From positions 1 through 64,000 of the forward strand of contig JBCBUC010000002.1 of the NCBI GenBank assembly GCA_039818345.1: a stretch of DNA of 64,000 nucleotides. Reading direction: 5' to 3'. Below are positions 42,795-50,728 of the stretch, piece by piece; the stretch's first letter is position 1, and every line of letters starts with the position of its first letter. The translations under genes and the position numbers were made by a program. A model generated the notes under the pieces. That model made no database searches and had not been told where the DNA came from. It saw only the letters and a program-made list of their open reading frames with translations. The DNA is from Parvularcula sp039818345 (lineage in GTDB: Bacteria; Pseudomonadota; Alphaproteobacteria; Caulobacterales; Parvularculaceae).

Positions 42795-43238
42795 ATGATC
42801 AGGATCCTTTACGATGGCGATTGCCCATTTTGCGTGAACTACGTGCGCTTCACCCGGCTCCGTCAAAGGGTTGGGCAGGTGGACCTTGTCAATGCGCGGG
42901 AGGCGCCGGAGTTGGTGGAGCGGTACGCCTCCATGGGGTTTGATATCGATGAGAGTTTTATAGTCGATACCGGGGAGGCGGTCCTTGGCCATGGCGGTGC
43001 GATGGCTTTTATCCACGCGCACTTGGCGCCGAGCTGGACCGGATTGTGGCTCGTGGCCCATCCAAGGCTGCTGAATGTGGTCTATCCAGGCCTGCGGGCT
43101 TTGCGCAATGGCTCACTGAAGGTCTTAGGGGTGCCGCCGATCCGCGCGCGCGACCATGCGCTGGATGGTCGGCCGGATACGGAGGAACCCGCGATAGAGG
43201 CGATCCAGCAACCAGCGGGTCGGCGCAAAACGTCCTAG
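42795..43238 (+). CDS. DCC-family (DUF393) thiol-disulfide oxidoreductase-like protein
   Basis: 147 residues. The N terminus ILYDGDCPFCVNYVRF holds the DxxCxxC core (Cys10, Cys13) of the DCC family, a thioredoxin-like fold of unknown reaction. Family similarity ends near residue 117; the last ~30 residues (ARDHALDGRPDTEEPAIE...) are hydrophilic and lie antisense to the neighbouring DCC gene, so they may be a tail gained by reading past an old stop. Follows the amidohydrolase on the same strand. Confidence 0.85.
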   Translation: MIRILYDGDCPFCVNYVRFTRLRQRVGQVDLVNAREAPELVERYASMGFDIDESFIVDTGEAVLGHGGAMAFIHAHLAPSWTGLWLVAHPRLLNVVYPGLRALRNGSLKVLGVPPIRARDHALDGRPDTEEPAIEAIQQPAGRRKTS

Positions 43239-43499
43239 GGGCTTTGCCCAGGCCAAATAGGGGACAACGCCGTAGGCTTCGCAAAAAGCCCGTGCCTCAC
43301 TGACAATTTGGCCGTCAGCTAACCGCGCGTGAAATTTAGAAAGAAGCTCGCCGCGGTCGATGGGGCAGGAAATGGCCGCATCCGGATCAGCGACGTTCTC
43401 AAAGGACAGATGCCCGCGACGATCGAGCCGACGCATCAACGCGATTTCACGCTGGCAGAGCGGACAAGCGCCATCATAAAACAAAGTCACTTTGGTCAT
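43125..43499 (-). CDS. DCC-family (DUF393) thiol-disulfide oxidoreductase-like protein
   Basis: 124 residues from ATG 43499; the frame is open to 43604 but the family starts here (TKVTLFYDGACPLCQREIALMRRL). Active-type cysteines 12 and 15 in CPLC. A C-terminal RFAPTRWLLDRLYRGFLRIRP is usual for the family. The gene is convergent with, and overlaps by 114 bases, a second DCC gene. A strong terminator-like hairpin and a long structured region lie upstream of its start codon on the same strand. Confidence 0.88.
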   Translation of the reverse strand: MTKVTLFYDGACPLCQREIALMRRLDRRGHLSFENVADPDAAISCPIDRGELLSKFHARLADGQIVSEARAFCEAYGVVPYLAWAKPLGRFAPTRWLLDRLYRGFLRIRPTIQRMVARADRRHP

Positions 43500-43565
43500 G
43501 GACGAGATATGGTCCCTGCGGACGGTCAACTGGATGCGACCAACCCGCCTATCTCGTCCCTCAAG

Positions 43566-43800
43566 AAAAAAGCGGCCCGGCAGGATGCCGGGCCGCCGCA
43601 TCAACTAAGCTGAGGGGACGACTTAATTGATGCGGATCGAAGCGGCGCGGTGTGATCGCGTCACTTTGATCTAACACGAATCGTTAGGGCGCCCGCTGAG
43701 TCAGTTTCCGGACGATTGCCCGAAGAGACTTGCTTGCGATGCGCAAACTCTTCGATCAAGGCATCGTCCGACGACCAAAACCGGCGGGCGCATTCCATAC
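43566..43800 (-). ncRNA. Candidate structured RNA (small RNA or leader of the DCC gene)
   Basis: Reading the minus strand right to left: a rod made of nested stems 43784-43791/43689-43696 (GCGCCCGC), then 43763-43770/43709-43716 (eight pairs, extended by three after a bulge), 43748-43754/43721-43727 (seven) and 43742-43746/43734-43738 (five, three-base loop); a small hairpin near 43670-43686; a 14-pair hairpin 43622-43635/43596-43609 with one U-G pair that exists only on the minus strand and a loop holding CCCCUC (anti-Shine-Dalgarno-like); then the terminator at 43572-43596. The rod has a 12/13-base internal bubble, reminiscent of 6S RNA but smaller. Either a trans-acting sRNA or a 5' leader for the gene at 43125-43499. 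Confidence 0.4.
43572..43596 (-). terminator. Intrinsic terminator, leftward
   Basis: GCGGCCCGGC-AGGAT-GCCGGGCCGC, ten perfect pairs and a five-base loop. On the minus strand it is followed by six T residues (43566-43571). It lies about 70 bases upstream of the leftward DCC gene, so it ends a separate short transcript or acts as an attenuator. Confidence 0.8.
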
Positions 43801-43942
43801 GCTATTCCTGAATACCCCCACGCAACCTTCGATAGTCGTACAGTTTTTCCTATCCCCGAACAAGCGCTGAATTCGGCGTCTGGTTTGTTATCGATGAGCT
43901 TGCACGCTGGACAGTTCTGCTAGGATCGATAAACGTTCGCTG

Positions 43943-44587
43943 ATGCGTAAACCTTTGGTGATTGCTGTTGATGGCCCTGCGGCAAGCGGGAAAGGCACGC
44001 TCTCTCGCCGGATCTCCACCGTTTACGGCATTCGCTATCTCGATACGGGGAAGCTTTATCGCGGTGTTGGTTGGTCGATGATCAGCCAAGGGCTTGATCC
44101 GAGCGATCCCGCCATGGCCGAAGAGGCGGCCCGTTCCCTCGATCCCGAGACCGTGGATCGATCCGAGCTGCGGTCGCATGAGGCGGGCCGTGCTGCAAGC
44201 GTGGTCGCGGCTCATCCAGGCGTGCGTGACGCTCTTTTGGCGTTCCAACGAGCGTTTGCGGCTGGAACATCGGGCGCGGTCCTTGACGGGCGAGATATCG
44301 GCACCGTGATTTGCCCCGACGCACCGGTGAAGCTGTTCATCACCGCGAGCGCCGAGGAAAGGGCGAAGCGGCGCTATAAAGAATTGAAAGATCAAGATCC
44401 TAGCCTCTCACTCGACGCCGTCATCGACCAGATCAAACGGCGCGATGAGCGTGATCAAAGCCGCGATGCAGCGCCGCTCAAGCCGGCGGCTGATGCGCAT
44501 GTGCTTGATACAACATCGCTTGATGCCGACGCGGCGTTTGCGGCGGCGTGCCGCGTCATTGATAAAACCGTCGATGCCATGGGTTAA
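43943..44587 (+). CDS. cmk: Cytidylate kinase
   Basis: 214 residues, start ATG 43943. P-loop AVDGPAASGKGTLSRR, CMP-binding region RYLDTGKLYRGVGW, and DGRDIGTVICPDAPVKLFITASAEERAKRR, all typical of Cmk. Phosphorylates CMP and dCMP. It precedes rpsA, a conserved order in proteobacteria, but here aroA is not upstream. Confidence 0.97.
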   Translation: MRKPLVIAVDGPAASGKGTLSRRISTVYGIRYLDTGKLYRGVGWSMISQGLDPSDPAMAEEAARSLDPETVDRSELRSHEAGRAASVVAAHPGVRDALLAFQRAFAAGTSGAVLDGRDIGTVICPDAPVKLFITASAEERAKRRYKELKDQDPSLSLDAVIDQIKRRDERDQSRDAAPLKPAADAHVLDTTSLDADAAFAAACRVIDKTVDAMG

Positions 44588-44888
44588 GCCGCAGTAGGGC
44601 GGCGAGCGCCCCGTCAGGGGTTCTGCTTTGAAATGACGACGATTTGGGGGCTGTTTGAATCGTCCGTCCTGGTCTTGCGGTATGCACATCTCGCCTCTAT
44701 AGACGCGCCGTTCGCGGCAGCCTGCCGTGGTCTCGACAAGGCTTGAGAGGAGGACGAGCGCTTCAGCATCCGAACCTGATTTGGTCACGTTGATGATGAT
44801 GTAGGCGCCATTGTCCAACCTGCTCTTGAAGGCCATTCCGCCACATGAGCCATAACCTGCGGGGATATCCTCGCAACTGAAGGCTATT
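44588..44888. other. cmk-rpsA intergenic region
   Basis: 301 bases. On the plus strand it is the rpsA leader; no strong promoter consensus was found. On the minus strand it is covered by a reading frame with protein-like composition that continues to both sides (see findings); I do not call it a gene. Confidence 0.4.
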
Positions 44889-46586
44889 TTGTCTGAAACC
44901 ATGAATCCCTCGGTCGAAGATTTCGCCGAGATGTTCGAAGCCTCCGTCGTTGATCGTGACGCATTCGAACAAACCGTCGTCAAAGGCACCATCACCGGCA
45001 TCGAAAAAGACATGGCGATCGTCGACGTTGGTCTTAAAACCGAAGGCCGTGTTCCGCTTCGCGAGTTTGGTCTGTCTGCTGACGATGAGATCAGCGTCGG
45101 TGATCAAATCGATGTCTTTATTGAGCGCGTCGAAAATGCCCAAGGCGAGGCCGTTATCTCCCGCGAAAAAGCCCGCCGGGAAGAGGCTTGGGAACGGCTT
45201 GAGCAAAACTATGAAAATGGCGACCGTGTTGACGGTGTCATCTTTAACCGCGTCAAAGGCGGCTTCACCGTTGATCTCGGCGGTGCCGTGGCTTTCCTGC
45301 CTGGCTCTCAAGTCGACATTCGGCCGGTGCGCGATGCGACGCCGCTGATGAACCTCGAGCAGCCGTTCAAGATCCTTAAAATGGACAAGCGCCGCGGCAA
45401 CATCGTTGTCTCACGCCGGTCGATTTTGGAAGAGGATCGGGCAGAGCATCGCGCCGATGTCGTCCGTGATCTGCACGAAGGCGATGAGCGGGAAGGCGTT
45501 GTCAAGAATATCACCGATTACGGTGCATTCGTCGAACTCGCGCCAGGTGTGGACGGACTTCTTCATGTGACCGACATGTCGTGGAGCCGCGTGAACCACC
45601 CATCAGAGGTGCTGAACGTCAACGACACGGTTCAGGTCAAGATCATCAAGATCAACCCGGAAACCTCGCGCATTAGCCTTGGTATGAAGCAGCTGATGCC
45701 CGATCCTTGGGAAGGCGTGCAGGCCAAATATCCGGTTGGCGCTGTCTTCAAAGGTAAGGTCACGAACATCACCGATTACGGCGCCTTTGTCGAAATCGAG
45801 GATGGCATCGAAGGCCTGGTCCACGTTTCTGAAATGTCGTGGGTCAAAAAGAACATGCCGCCATCGGCCATCGTGGAAGCCGGCCAAGAGGTCGACGTCA
45901 TGGTGCTTGAGGTCGACGAGTTCAAACGCCGCGTGAGCCTTGGTCTTAAACAGACCCTCAACAATCCGTGGGAGGCCTTTGCCGAGGCCAATCCGATTGG
46001 ATCGATCCTCGAAGGTGAAGTCAAAAACATCACCGAGTTCGGATTGTTCGTGGGCATCGATGAGAACATGGACGGTATGGTCCACCTTTCCGATCTCGAC
46101 TGGGACAAGGCCGGCGATGTGGCCATCCAGGACTATGAGAAAGGCCAAAAAGTCTCGGTCAAAGTCCTCGATGTTGATCCTGACAAAGAGCGTATTTCGC
46201 TGGGTATCAAACAGGTCGCAAACGATCCAATGGATGCTGTTGGTGAACTGAAAAAAGGCGACGACGTCACCTGCGAAGTCTCGGCCGTCGAAAATGGCGG
46301 TATCGAGGTGCGCGTGGGCGGCGATGGTGGTCCAAAGGCCTTCATCCGCAAATCAGACCTCTCCCGCGATCGCAACGAGCAGCGTCCGGAGCGTTTTGCC
46401 GTGGGCGACAAGATCGATGCCCGCATCGTGGCGATCGACCGGCAATCCCGCCGCCTCTCTCTCTCCATCAAGGCCCGCGAAATGGCCGAGGAGAAGGAAG
46501 CGGTCGAGCAGTATGGTTCCGCCGATTCAGGGGCATCGCTCGGCGATATCCTCGGTGCAGCCCTGAAAGACACCGACGACGCGTAA
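44889..46586 (+). CDS. rpsA: Ribosomal protein S1
   Basis: 565 residues if started at TTG 44889 (MSETMNPSVEDFAEMF), which has AAGG six bases upstream; ATG 44901 would shorten it by four. Six S1 RNA-binding repeats follow, the central ones highly alike (ITDYGAFVELAPGVDGLLHVTDMSW; ITDYGAFVEIEDGIEGLVHVSEMSW; ITEFGLFVGIDENMDGMVHLSDLDW). S1 recruits mRNA to the 30S subunit. A strong terminator follows at 46611-46643. Confidence 0.97.
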   Translation: MSETMNPSVEDFAEMFEASVVDRDAFEQTVVKGTITGIEKDMAIVDVGLKTEGRVPLREFGLSADDEISVGDQIDVFIERVENAQGEAVISREKARREEAWERLEQNYENGDRVDGVIFNRVKGGFTVDLGGAVAFLPGSQVDIRPVRDATPLMNLEQPFKILKMDKRRGNIVVSRRSILEEDRAEHRADVVRDLHEGDEREGVVKNITDYGAFVELAPGVDGLLHVTDMSWSRVNHPSEVLNVNDTVQVKIIKINPETSRISLGMKQLMPDPWEGVQAKYPVGAVFKGKVTNITDYGAFVEIEDGIEGLVHVSEMSWVKKNMPPSAIVEAGQEVDVMVLEVDEFKRRVSLGLKQTLNNPWEAFAEANPIGSILEGEVKNITEFGLFVGIDENMDGMVHLSDLDWDKAGDVAIQDYEKGQKVSVKVLDVDPDKERISLGIKQVANDPMDAVGELKKGDDVTCEVSAVENGGIEVRVGGDGGPKAFIRKSDLSRDRNEQRPERFAVGDKIDARIVAIDRQSRRLSLSIKAREMAEEKEAVEQYGSADSGASLGDILGAALKDTDDA

Positions 46587-46610
46587 ACGCGAGCGTCTTC
46601 AACAAATAAA

Positions 46611-46643
46611 AAGCCGCCTGACCAAAGGTCGGGCGGCTTTTTT
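46611..46643 (+). terminator. Intrinsic terminator of rpsA
   Basis: AAGCCGCCTGACC-AAA-GGTCGGGCGGCTT (13 pairs with one T-G) followed by TTTT. A-run on the left means it may also work in the other direction. Confidence 0.88.
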
Positions 46644-46691
46644 CATGGCCACATGCTTGTCCTGTCTGTGAGACTCTTACAGACAAGGGCT

Positions 46692-47687
46692 ATGTCGATT
46701 TTTACGCTTGCACCGCTCGTTGTTCTGGCAACGGCCTCGCTGACCACCAGTCTTCAAGATGAAGCGCTGGCGCCAGAGGTTGAAGCCCCTGAAGCCGAAG
46801 CCCCTGAAGCCGAAGCCCCTGAAGCCGAAGCCCCTGACGGTGATGTGCCGGAAGCTGATCTTCCCGAGGCCGAGGTCGTCGCCGACGAGGCTTCTGATGT
46901 TGAGGCCTCTGAGGCTGACCTCCCCGACACAGAGGCAGCTGAAACCGTGGTCCCAGAGGCTGACATTCCTCCCGCCGCGGTGGTTCCCGAGGAGGTCCAA
47001 AAATGGACCGGGGACATTCAGTTCAACGTGTCATCGGCGACCGGTAACACCGAGAACACCGTTCTTGGCGGTCAGCTCAACCTTGCGCGATCCTTTGGGC
47101 TCTACACCAACAATTTCGAAGCGGGCGGCAACTACGCCCGGACGACAACGCAAAACGACGATGGTTCCGACAACACCGAAACCACGCAGAACAATTGGTT
47201 CATCCAATATCGCGGTGAGTACCAAATCGGCGATCGGTCCTTTGTCTTCGGGCGTTTGCGCTATGAACAGGACGAGTTTTCGGGTTTTGACAGCCGCATC
47301 AATATCACGGCCGGTTTGGGTCACACCTTCATCAAGACGGAGAAAACCGAGCTGACGATCCTGACGGGTCCTGGTTTTCAGTATTCAGAGCTCGCGACAC
47401 CTGATCCTATCACCGATGATTTTGAAGACACGCAAAGCAGCGCGTCCTTCTTCTTTGGTGAGAATTTCTCGACCGTGTTGCGCGAGAATGTGACGCTCGA
47501 GCAGAGCCTTGATGCGACAATTGCAGAGGACAATACGACGATCTCGAATATCATCTCTCTTAATACCAATTTGACCGATCGAATCTCGTCGCGCCTATCC
47601 TATCAAGTCAAACACGAGACCGACCCGCCCGATGGTCGGAAGAACACGGACACGTTGCTGACCGCTTCGCTCGGCTACACATTTTAA
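46692..47687 (+). CDS. DUF481-family outer-membrane protein with repetitive acidic linker
   Basis: 331 residues from ATG 46692 with CAAGGG upstream; an in-frame ATG at 46653 overlaps the terminator. Signal peptide about 1-22. Residues about 30-100 are a Pro/Glu/Ala linker with tandem PEAEA units, then a beta-barrel domain (WTGDIQFNVSSATGNTENT, RLRYEQDEFSGFDSRINI, NTDTLLTASLGYTF) as in YdiY-like DUF481 proteins, ending in Phe. Function unknown; may interact with peptidoglycan through the linker. Confidence 0.85.
   Translation: MSIFTLAPLVVLATASLTTSLQDEALAPEVEAPEAEAPEAEAPEAEAPDGDVPEADLPEAEVVADEASDVEASEADLPDTEAAETVVPEADIPPAAVVPEEVQKWTGDIQFNVSSATGNTENTVLGGQLNLARSFGLYTNNFEAGGNYARTTTQNDDGSDNTETTQNNWFIQYRGEYQIGDRSFVFGRLRYEQDEFSGFDSRINITAGLGHTFIKTEKTELTILTGPGFQYSELATPDPITDDFEDTQSSASFFFGENFSTVLRENVTLEQSLDATIAEDNTTISNIISLNTNLTDRISSRLSYQVKHETDPPDGRKNTDTLLTASLGYTF
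46788..46832 (+). repeat. Three perfect 15-base tandem repeats
   Basis: CCTGAAGCCGAAGCC repeated three times without change, coding for PEAEA units in the linker of the outer-membrane protein; further degenerate copies lie to both sides. Fifteen is a multiple of three, so slippage would change length, not frame. Confidence 0.95.
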
Positions 47688-47690
47688 AAA

Positions 47691-47713
47691 AACGGGGCCT
47701 CTACGGCCCCGTT
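47691..47713 (-). terminator. Terminator shared by DUF481 gene and pirin gene
   Basis: AACGGGGCC-TCTAC-GGCCCCGTT, nine pairs. On the minus strand it is followed by seven Ts, directly after the pirin stop, so its clearest role is to end the pirin transcript; the convergent DUF481 gene ends at 47687. Confidence 0.85.
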
Positions 47714-47720
47714 CTCTGAT

Positions 47721-48452
47721 TTATTGAGCAAGGTCAAAGAGCAGGATTTCCGCATCTTCCCCTTGGCTGAGGGTGATCGTTCCAGGATCAAGGACAGCAA
47801 ACCCATCGCCGCGGCGAACGCTTTCGCCGTTGATGGTCAGTGACCCCTCGGCCACCTGGATCCACGCATGCCGGCCCTCAGGCAGATCATAGCTGATCGT
47901 TTGATCACCATTGAGTGTCGCTGCATAAACATCCGTGGGCGCCAGGGTTTTGATGGCGCCATCACGCCCATCTTCTGCGATGAAGAGCTTGAGCTTACCG
48001 TCCTTGTCATCCGCAGATACATCGAGGGTCTGGTAGTTTGGCTTTGCTCCTGTCACGGAAGGCACGAGCCAGATCTGTAAAAACCGGACTGCTTGATCTT
48101 GATCCGGATTAAATTCTGAGTGCCGCACACCGGTGCCAGCCGTCATGTACTGCACACCGCCTGCCTTCACGACAGAGCCGTTGCCCATGGAGTCTTTATG
48201 TTCCAGCGCCCCGTCCATGACATAGGAGAAGATCTCAAAGTCCTCGTGCGGATGCATCGGGAACCCCGCGCCACCTGCGACGCGGTCATCGTTGATCACC
48301 CGGAGCGGGCCAAAGCCCATCCAGCGGGGATCATGAAAGCCCGCAAAGCTAAAGCTGTGGGCTGACTGAAGCCAGCCATGATTGGCGTGTCCGCGCTCCT
48401 CTGCGCGCCGCAAGACGGTCCGTTGATCGGTATTGGTGGTCGTATCGAGCAT
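47721..48452 (-). CDS. Pirin family protein (YhhW-like quercetinase fold)
   Basis: 243 residues. Cupin metal ligands in FPMHPHEDFEIFSYVMDG and the following GTGVRHSEFNP; N-terminal HANHGWLQSAHSFSFAGFHDP is a pirin/YhhW signature. Such bicupins bind Fe and some have quercetin 2,3-dioxygenase activity; the physiological role is usually unknown. Monocistronic with its own terminator at 47691-47713. Confidence 0.93.
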   Translation of the reverse strand: MLDTTTNTDQRTVLRRAEERGHANHGWLQSAHSFSFAGFHDPRWMGFGPLRVINDDRVAGGAGFPMHPHEDFEIFSYVMDGALEHKDSMGNGSVVKAGGVQYMTAGTGVRHSEFNPDQDQAVRFLQIWLVPSVTGAKPNYQTLDVSADDKDGKLKLFIAEDGRDGAIKTLAPTDVYAATLNGDQTISYDLPEGRHAWIQVAEGSLTINGESVRRGDGFAVLDPGTITLSQGEDAEILLFDLAQ

Positions 48453-48550
48453 GATAAGCCTCCCTTTGTTCGAAAGGAGAGGTCGTGATCACTCCGTTCC
48501 CGCGCAACTGGCGGTCGAGGCAAAACACTTAGGCGGCGAAAGCAACAATA

Positions 48551-49546
48551 TCAGCGCGCACCCAGCGGCACATAGACCGTGGTGAGGCCATCGCCGCGCC
48601 GCAACGCGCCACTTGGTTCGAACCAAAGTCGTTCACCTGCAAGATCAAACGCGAAACTCTGGTTCCCCAAGAGATCAACCCCAATGATCATAAAGGGTTC
48701 TGTGTCAGCGCCCAGAATATCAAGCGTGGTGAGGTCCGATAATAGGAACTGGGGATCCTGCCAAACAAAAGTCCCGATCCGCATCGTCTCGAGCGTCACA
48801 AGAGCGCGTGGCCGGAATGGGCCGTTCGCACCATCCAGCTGCCATTGGCGCCGCAGCACATTGCGCAGGATCCGCACCTGGATACTGAAAAGTGCCGTGT
48901 CCCAATTGCTCACGCTCAAGGCGCTTCCGCTGTCGATGAGAGCCGTGACCTTGCGGGAGCCGATATTGGCTTCAACAAACGCCAGGCCATAGGTTTCGTT
49001 GCCGGACGGTGGTGCGATTAGGTCCGCTTCCCCCCATCGCCTGAAAGTGTTGGGCGGCACGTCTTCGTTACGGATAAAGATCATCGCTTGTTGCTCGGCG
49101 TCATAGACCATCACGAGGTCACGAAGCACGTCCGCGCCGATAATCCCTTGGAAACGCGGCGGCTCGCGATCGGGCAGGCCGACCAAGTCGATGTCTTCAA
49201 AATGAAATGGTCCCAAGTCGAGATCAACACCCTTAAAGACCGGGCGTTCGACGATGCTGTTGAGACCGCGGACCAGCACGGTGGTTTCAGCGCTCGTGCT
49301 GATCCCGAGCGCTTCAGCTGCGGTATCAAACAGCGCCGTTCGTGAGCTGCCCGTATCCACCAGCATCAAAAAAGGTCCTTCGCCATTCAGCATCACATTG
49401 ACGAGAAAGGGACTGAACTCAGGATCAATGGGCGGTGTGGGCGTGACGTAAGCGCCGGGCAGGGTTGATAACGTCTCTGAGGGGGACGGCGGGGTCGCGC
49501 ATGCTGCGGCCAACAAAAGCGCAAAAAGAGCCAAAATCCTGGTCAT
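48551..49546 (-). CDS. Lipoprotein with aspartyl-protease (retropepsin-like) domains
   Basis: 331 residues starting MTRILALFALLLAAACATPP: lipobox, lipid-modified Cys16. Two aspartyl-protease half motifs are present: LVDTGSSRTALFD with Asp64 and ALIDSGSALSVSN in the second half, i.e. both catalytic Asp residues in one chain. A flap-like ILGADTEPFMIIGVDLLGNQ occurs near the C terminus. Probably an envelope protease of the PF13650/gag-asp group; substrate unknown. Confidence 0.85.
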   Translation of the reverse strand: MTRILALFALLLAAACATPPSPSETLSTLPGAYVTPTPPIDPEFSPFLVNVMLNGEGPFLMLVDTGSSRTALFDTAAEALGISTSAETTVLVRGLNSIVERPVFKGVDLDLGPFHFEDIDLVGLPDREPPRFQGIIGADVLRDLVMVYDAEQQAMIFIRNEDVPPNTFRRWGEADLIAPPSGNETYGLAFVEANIGSRKVTALIDSGSALSVSNWDTALFSIQVRILRNVLRRQWQLDGANGPFRPRALVTLETMRIGTFVWQDPQFLLSDLTTLDILGADTEPFMIIGVDLLGNQSFAFDLAGERLWFEPSGALRRGDGLTTVYVPLGAR

Positions 49547-49625
49547 AACGCTTCAATAAAGCGTCGTGCCGCCCAGAACAAAGCAAATTGCTGACCGTTC
49601 GGCCCGTTTCGCCACGGCACAAGAA

Positions 49626-49653
49626 AAGCCGCACCGGCGATGCCGTGCGGCTT
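49626..49653 (-). terminator. Intrinsic terminator of rpsU
   Basis: AAGCCGCAC-CGGCGATGCC-GTGCGGCTT, nine outer pairs with further pairing in the loop; on the minus strand followed by TTCTT. It lies 43 bases after the rpsU stop. Confidence 0.75.
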
Positions 49654-49695
49654 ACTCTCATCATCTCGCTGACCACCAGGGGTCAAAAAGGAGGG

Positions 49696-49905
49696 TTACG
49701 CAACACCTTCGCGCTGCATCTTCTTACGCTGCAGCTTGCGCGACCGGCGCACGGCTTCAGCCTTCTGGCGAGCGCGCTTTTCGGACGGCTTTTCGTAGAA
49801 CTTACGAGCTTTCATTTCGCGGAAGGTGCCTTCGCGCTGCATCTTCTTTTTGAGGGCGCGGAGGGCTTGCTCGACATTGTTGTCGCGCACGACGATGTTA
49901 ACGAT
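49696..49905 (-). CDS. rpsU: Ribosomal protein S21, apparent ATC start
   Basis: 69 residues: [ATC]VNIVVRDNNVEQALRALK, then KMQREGTFREMKARKFYEKPSEKRARQKAEAV and a basic tail, the full S21 sequence. The codon at the position of the expected initiator Met is ATC (49903-49905). A good site GAAGGAG ends eight bases before it. The only nearby standard start is GTG 49912-49914, three codons upstream, but this sits inside the Shine-Dalgarno site. S21 helps base-pairing of mRNA on the 30S subunit. Terminator at 49626-49653. Confidence 0.88.
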   Translation of the reverse strand: MVNIVVRDNNVEQALRALKKKMQREGTFREMKARKFYEKPSEKRARQKAEAVRRSRKLQRKKMQREGVA

Positions 49906-50006
49906 GGGTCTCACTCCTTCGGTGGCTTGTTCAGCGAAAGGTTGCACATAAAGAGCTAAGGGCGTCTTGTCGAGCGCCGACAAAGCTTATGGGAGCAAAC
50001 TTGCTG

Positions 50007-50717
50007 ATGTCTGTGGCCGATGAGCCCCAATTCTCCTCCGATGAGGAAACGCGCCGCTTCATCCTGGCTGAAGTCTTGGCGGAGGCAGCGTTTGAAGGCT
50101 TTACATCTCAGAGCCTTAAGGCCGCAGCGAAGGCCTCCGGTGTCGAGACGTCGGCGCTTGATGCGGGGTTGTTGGCGCGCCTATTCCCCGCAGGTGCCGT
50201 CGATGTGATCTCCTATTGGTCGAGCGAAGAAGATCAGGCGATGGCCCTCGCGTTCGACGAGATGAACCCCAAACCCCATGGTGTGACAAAGAAGATCACC
50301 TGGCTGATCAAGCAGCGGATCGAGGGCCTCGACTGGAACCGAGAGGCGGCCCGCCGCGCGGCTGCGACGCTCGCGCTTCCTCATAATGCAGCGCGCGGTG
50401 CGCAGCTTGTCTGGGCCACCGCCGATATGATGTGGCGAACGATCGGTGATAGCTCCACTGACTTTAACTGGTACACCAAGCGCGCGTCGCTCAGCGCGAT
50501 TTACACCGCCACGCTTAGCCGCTGGTTCGCGGACACCGGCGCTGTGGCCGAGGAGCCCTATAAAGACACCTGGGCGTTTCTTGACGCACGTATTGAAAAT
50601 CTCATGCAATTCGAGAAGGCTAAGGCCCAGTTGCAAAAGAACATGCCGGACATTTCGTCCGTCGCCCAATTTTTGGGGCGGCTGCGTTATGGGAGCGACA
50701 AGCCTCCGGCAGAGTAG
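50007..50717 (+). CDS. COQ9 family protein (ubiquinone synthesis)
   Basis: 236 residues from ATG 50007, with GGGAG eleven bases upstream; ATG 49989 is an alternative. The TetR-like fold and the block STDFNWYTKRASLSAIYTAT are diagnostic of COQ9, a lipid-binding helper of ubiquinone hydroxylation known from mitochondria and alphaproteobacteria. It is followed eleven bases later by a serine hydrolase gene, probably in the same transcript. Confidence 0.9.
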   Translation: MSVADEPQFSSDEETRRFILAEVLAEAAFEGFTSQSLKAAAKASGVETSALDAGLLARLFPAGAVDVISYWSSEEDQAMALAFDEMNPKPHGVTKKITWLIKQRIEGLDWNREAARRAAATLALPHNAARGAQLVWATADMMWRTIGDSSTDFNWYTKRASLSAIYTATLSRWFADTGAVAEEPYKDTWAFLDARIENLMQFEKAKAQLQKNMPDISSVAQFLGRLRYGSDKPPAE

Positions 50718-50728
50718 GGAGACGAGTG

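Larger units (their letters stand above)
43500..43942. other. Intergenic region holding a structured RNA candidate
   Basis: 443 bases without a credible coding frame. The left half (43566-43800) contains several strong stems and an intrinsic terminator facing left; see the ncRNA entry. The right part (43801-43942) must contain the cmk promoter region, but I see no convincing -35/-10 pair. Confidence 0.6.

Noticed and set aside
43689..43791. Rod-shaped structure as SRP 4.5S RNA
   Set aside because: The conserved SRP loop (GGUCAGGUCCGGAAGGAAGCAGCC type) is absent. A 6S RNA resemblance was kept only as a remark because the rod is short.
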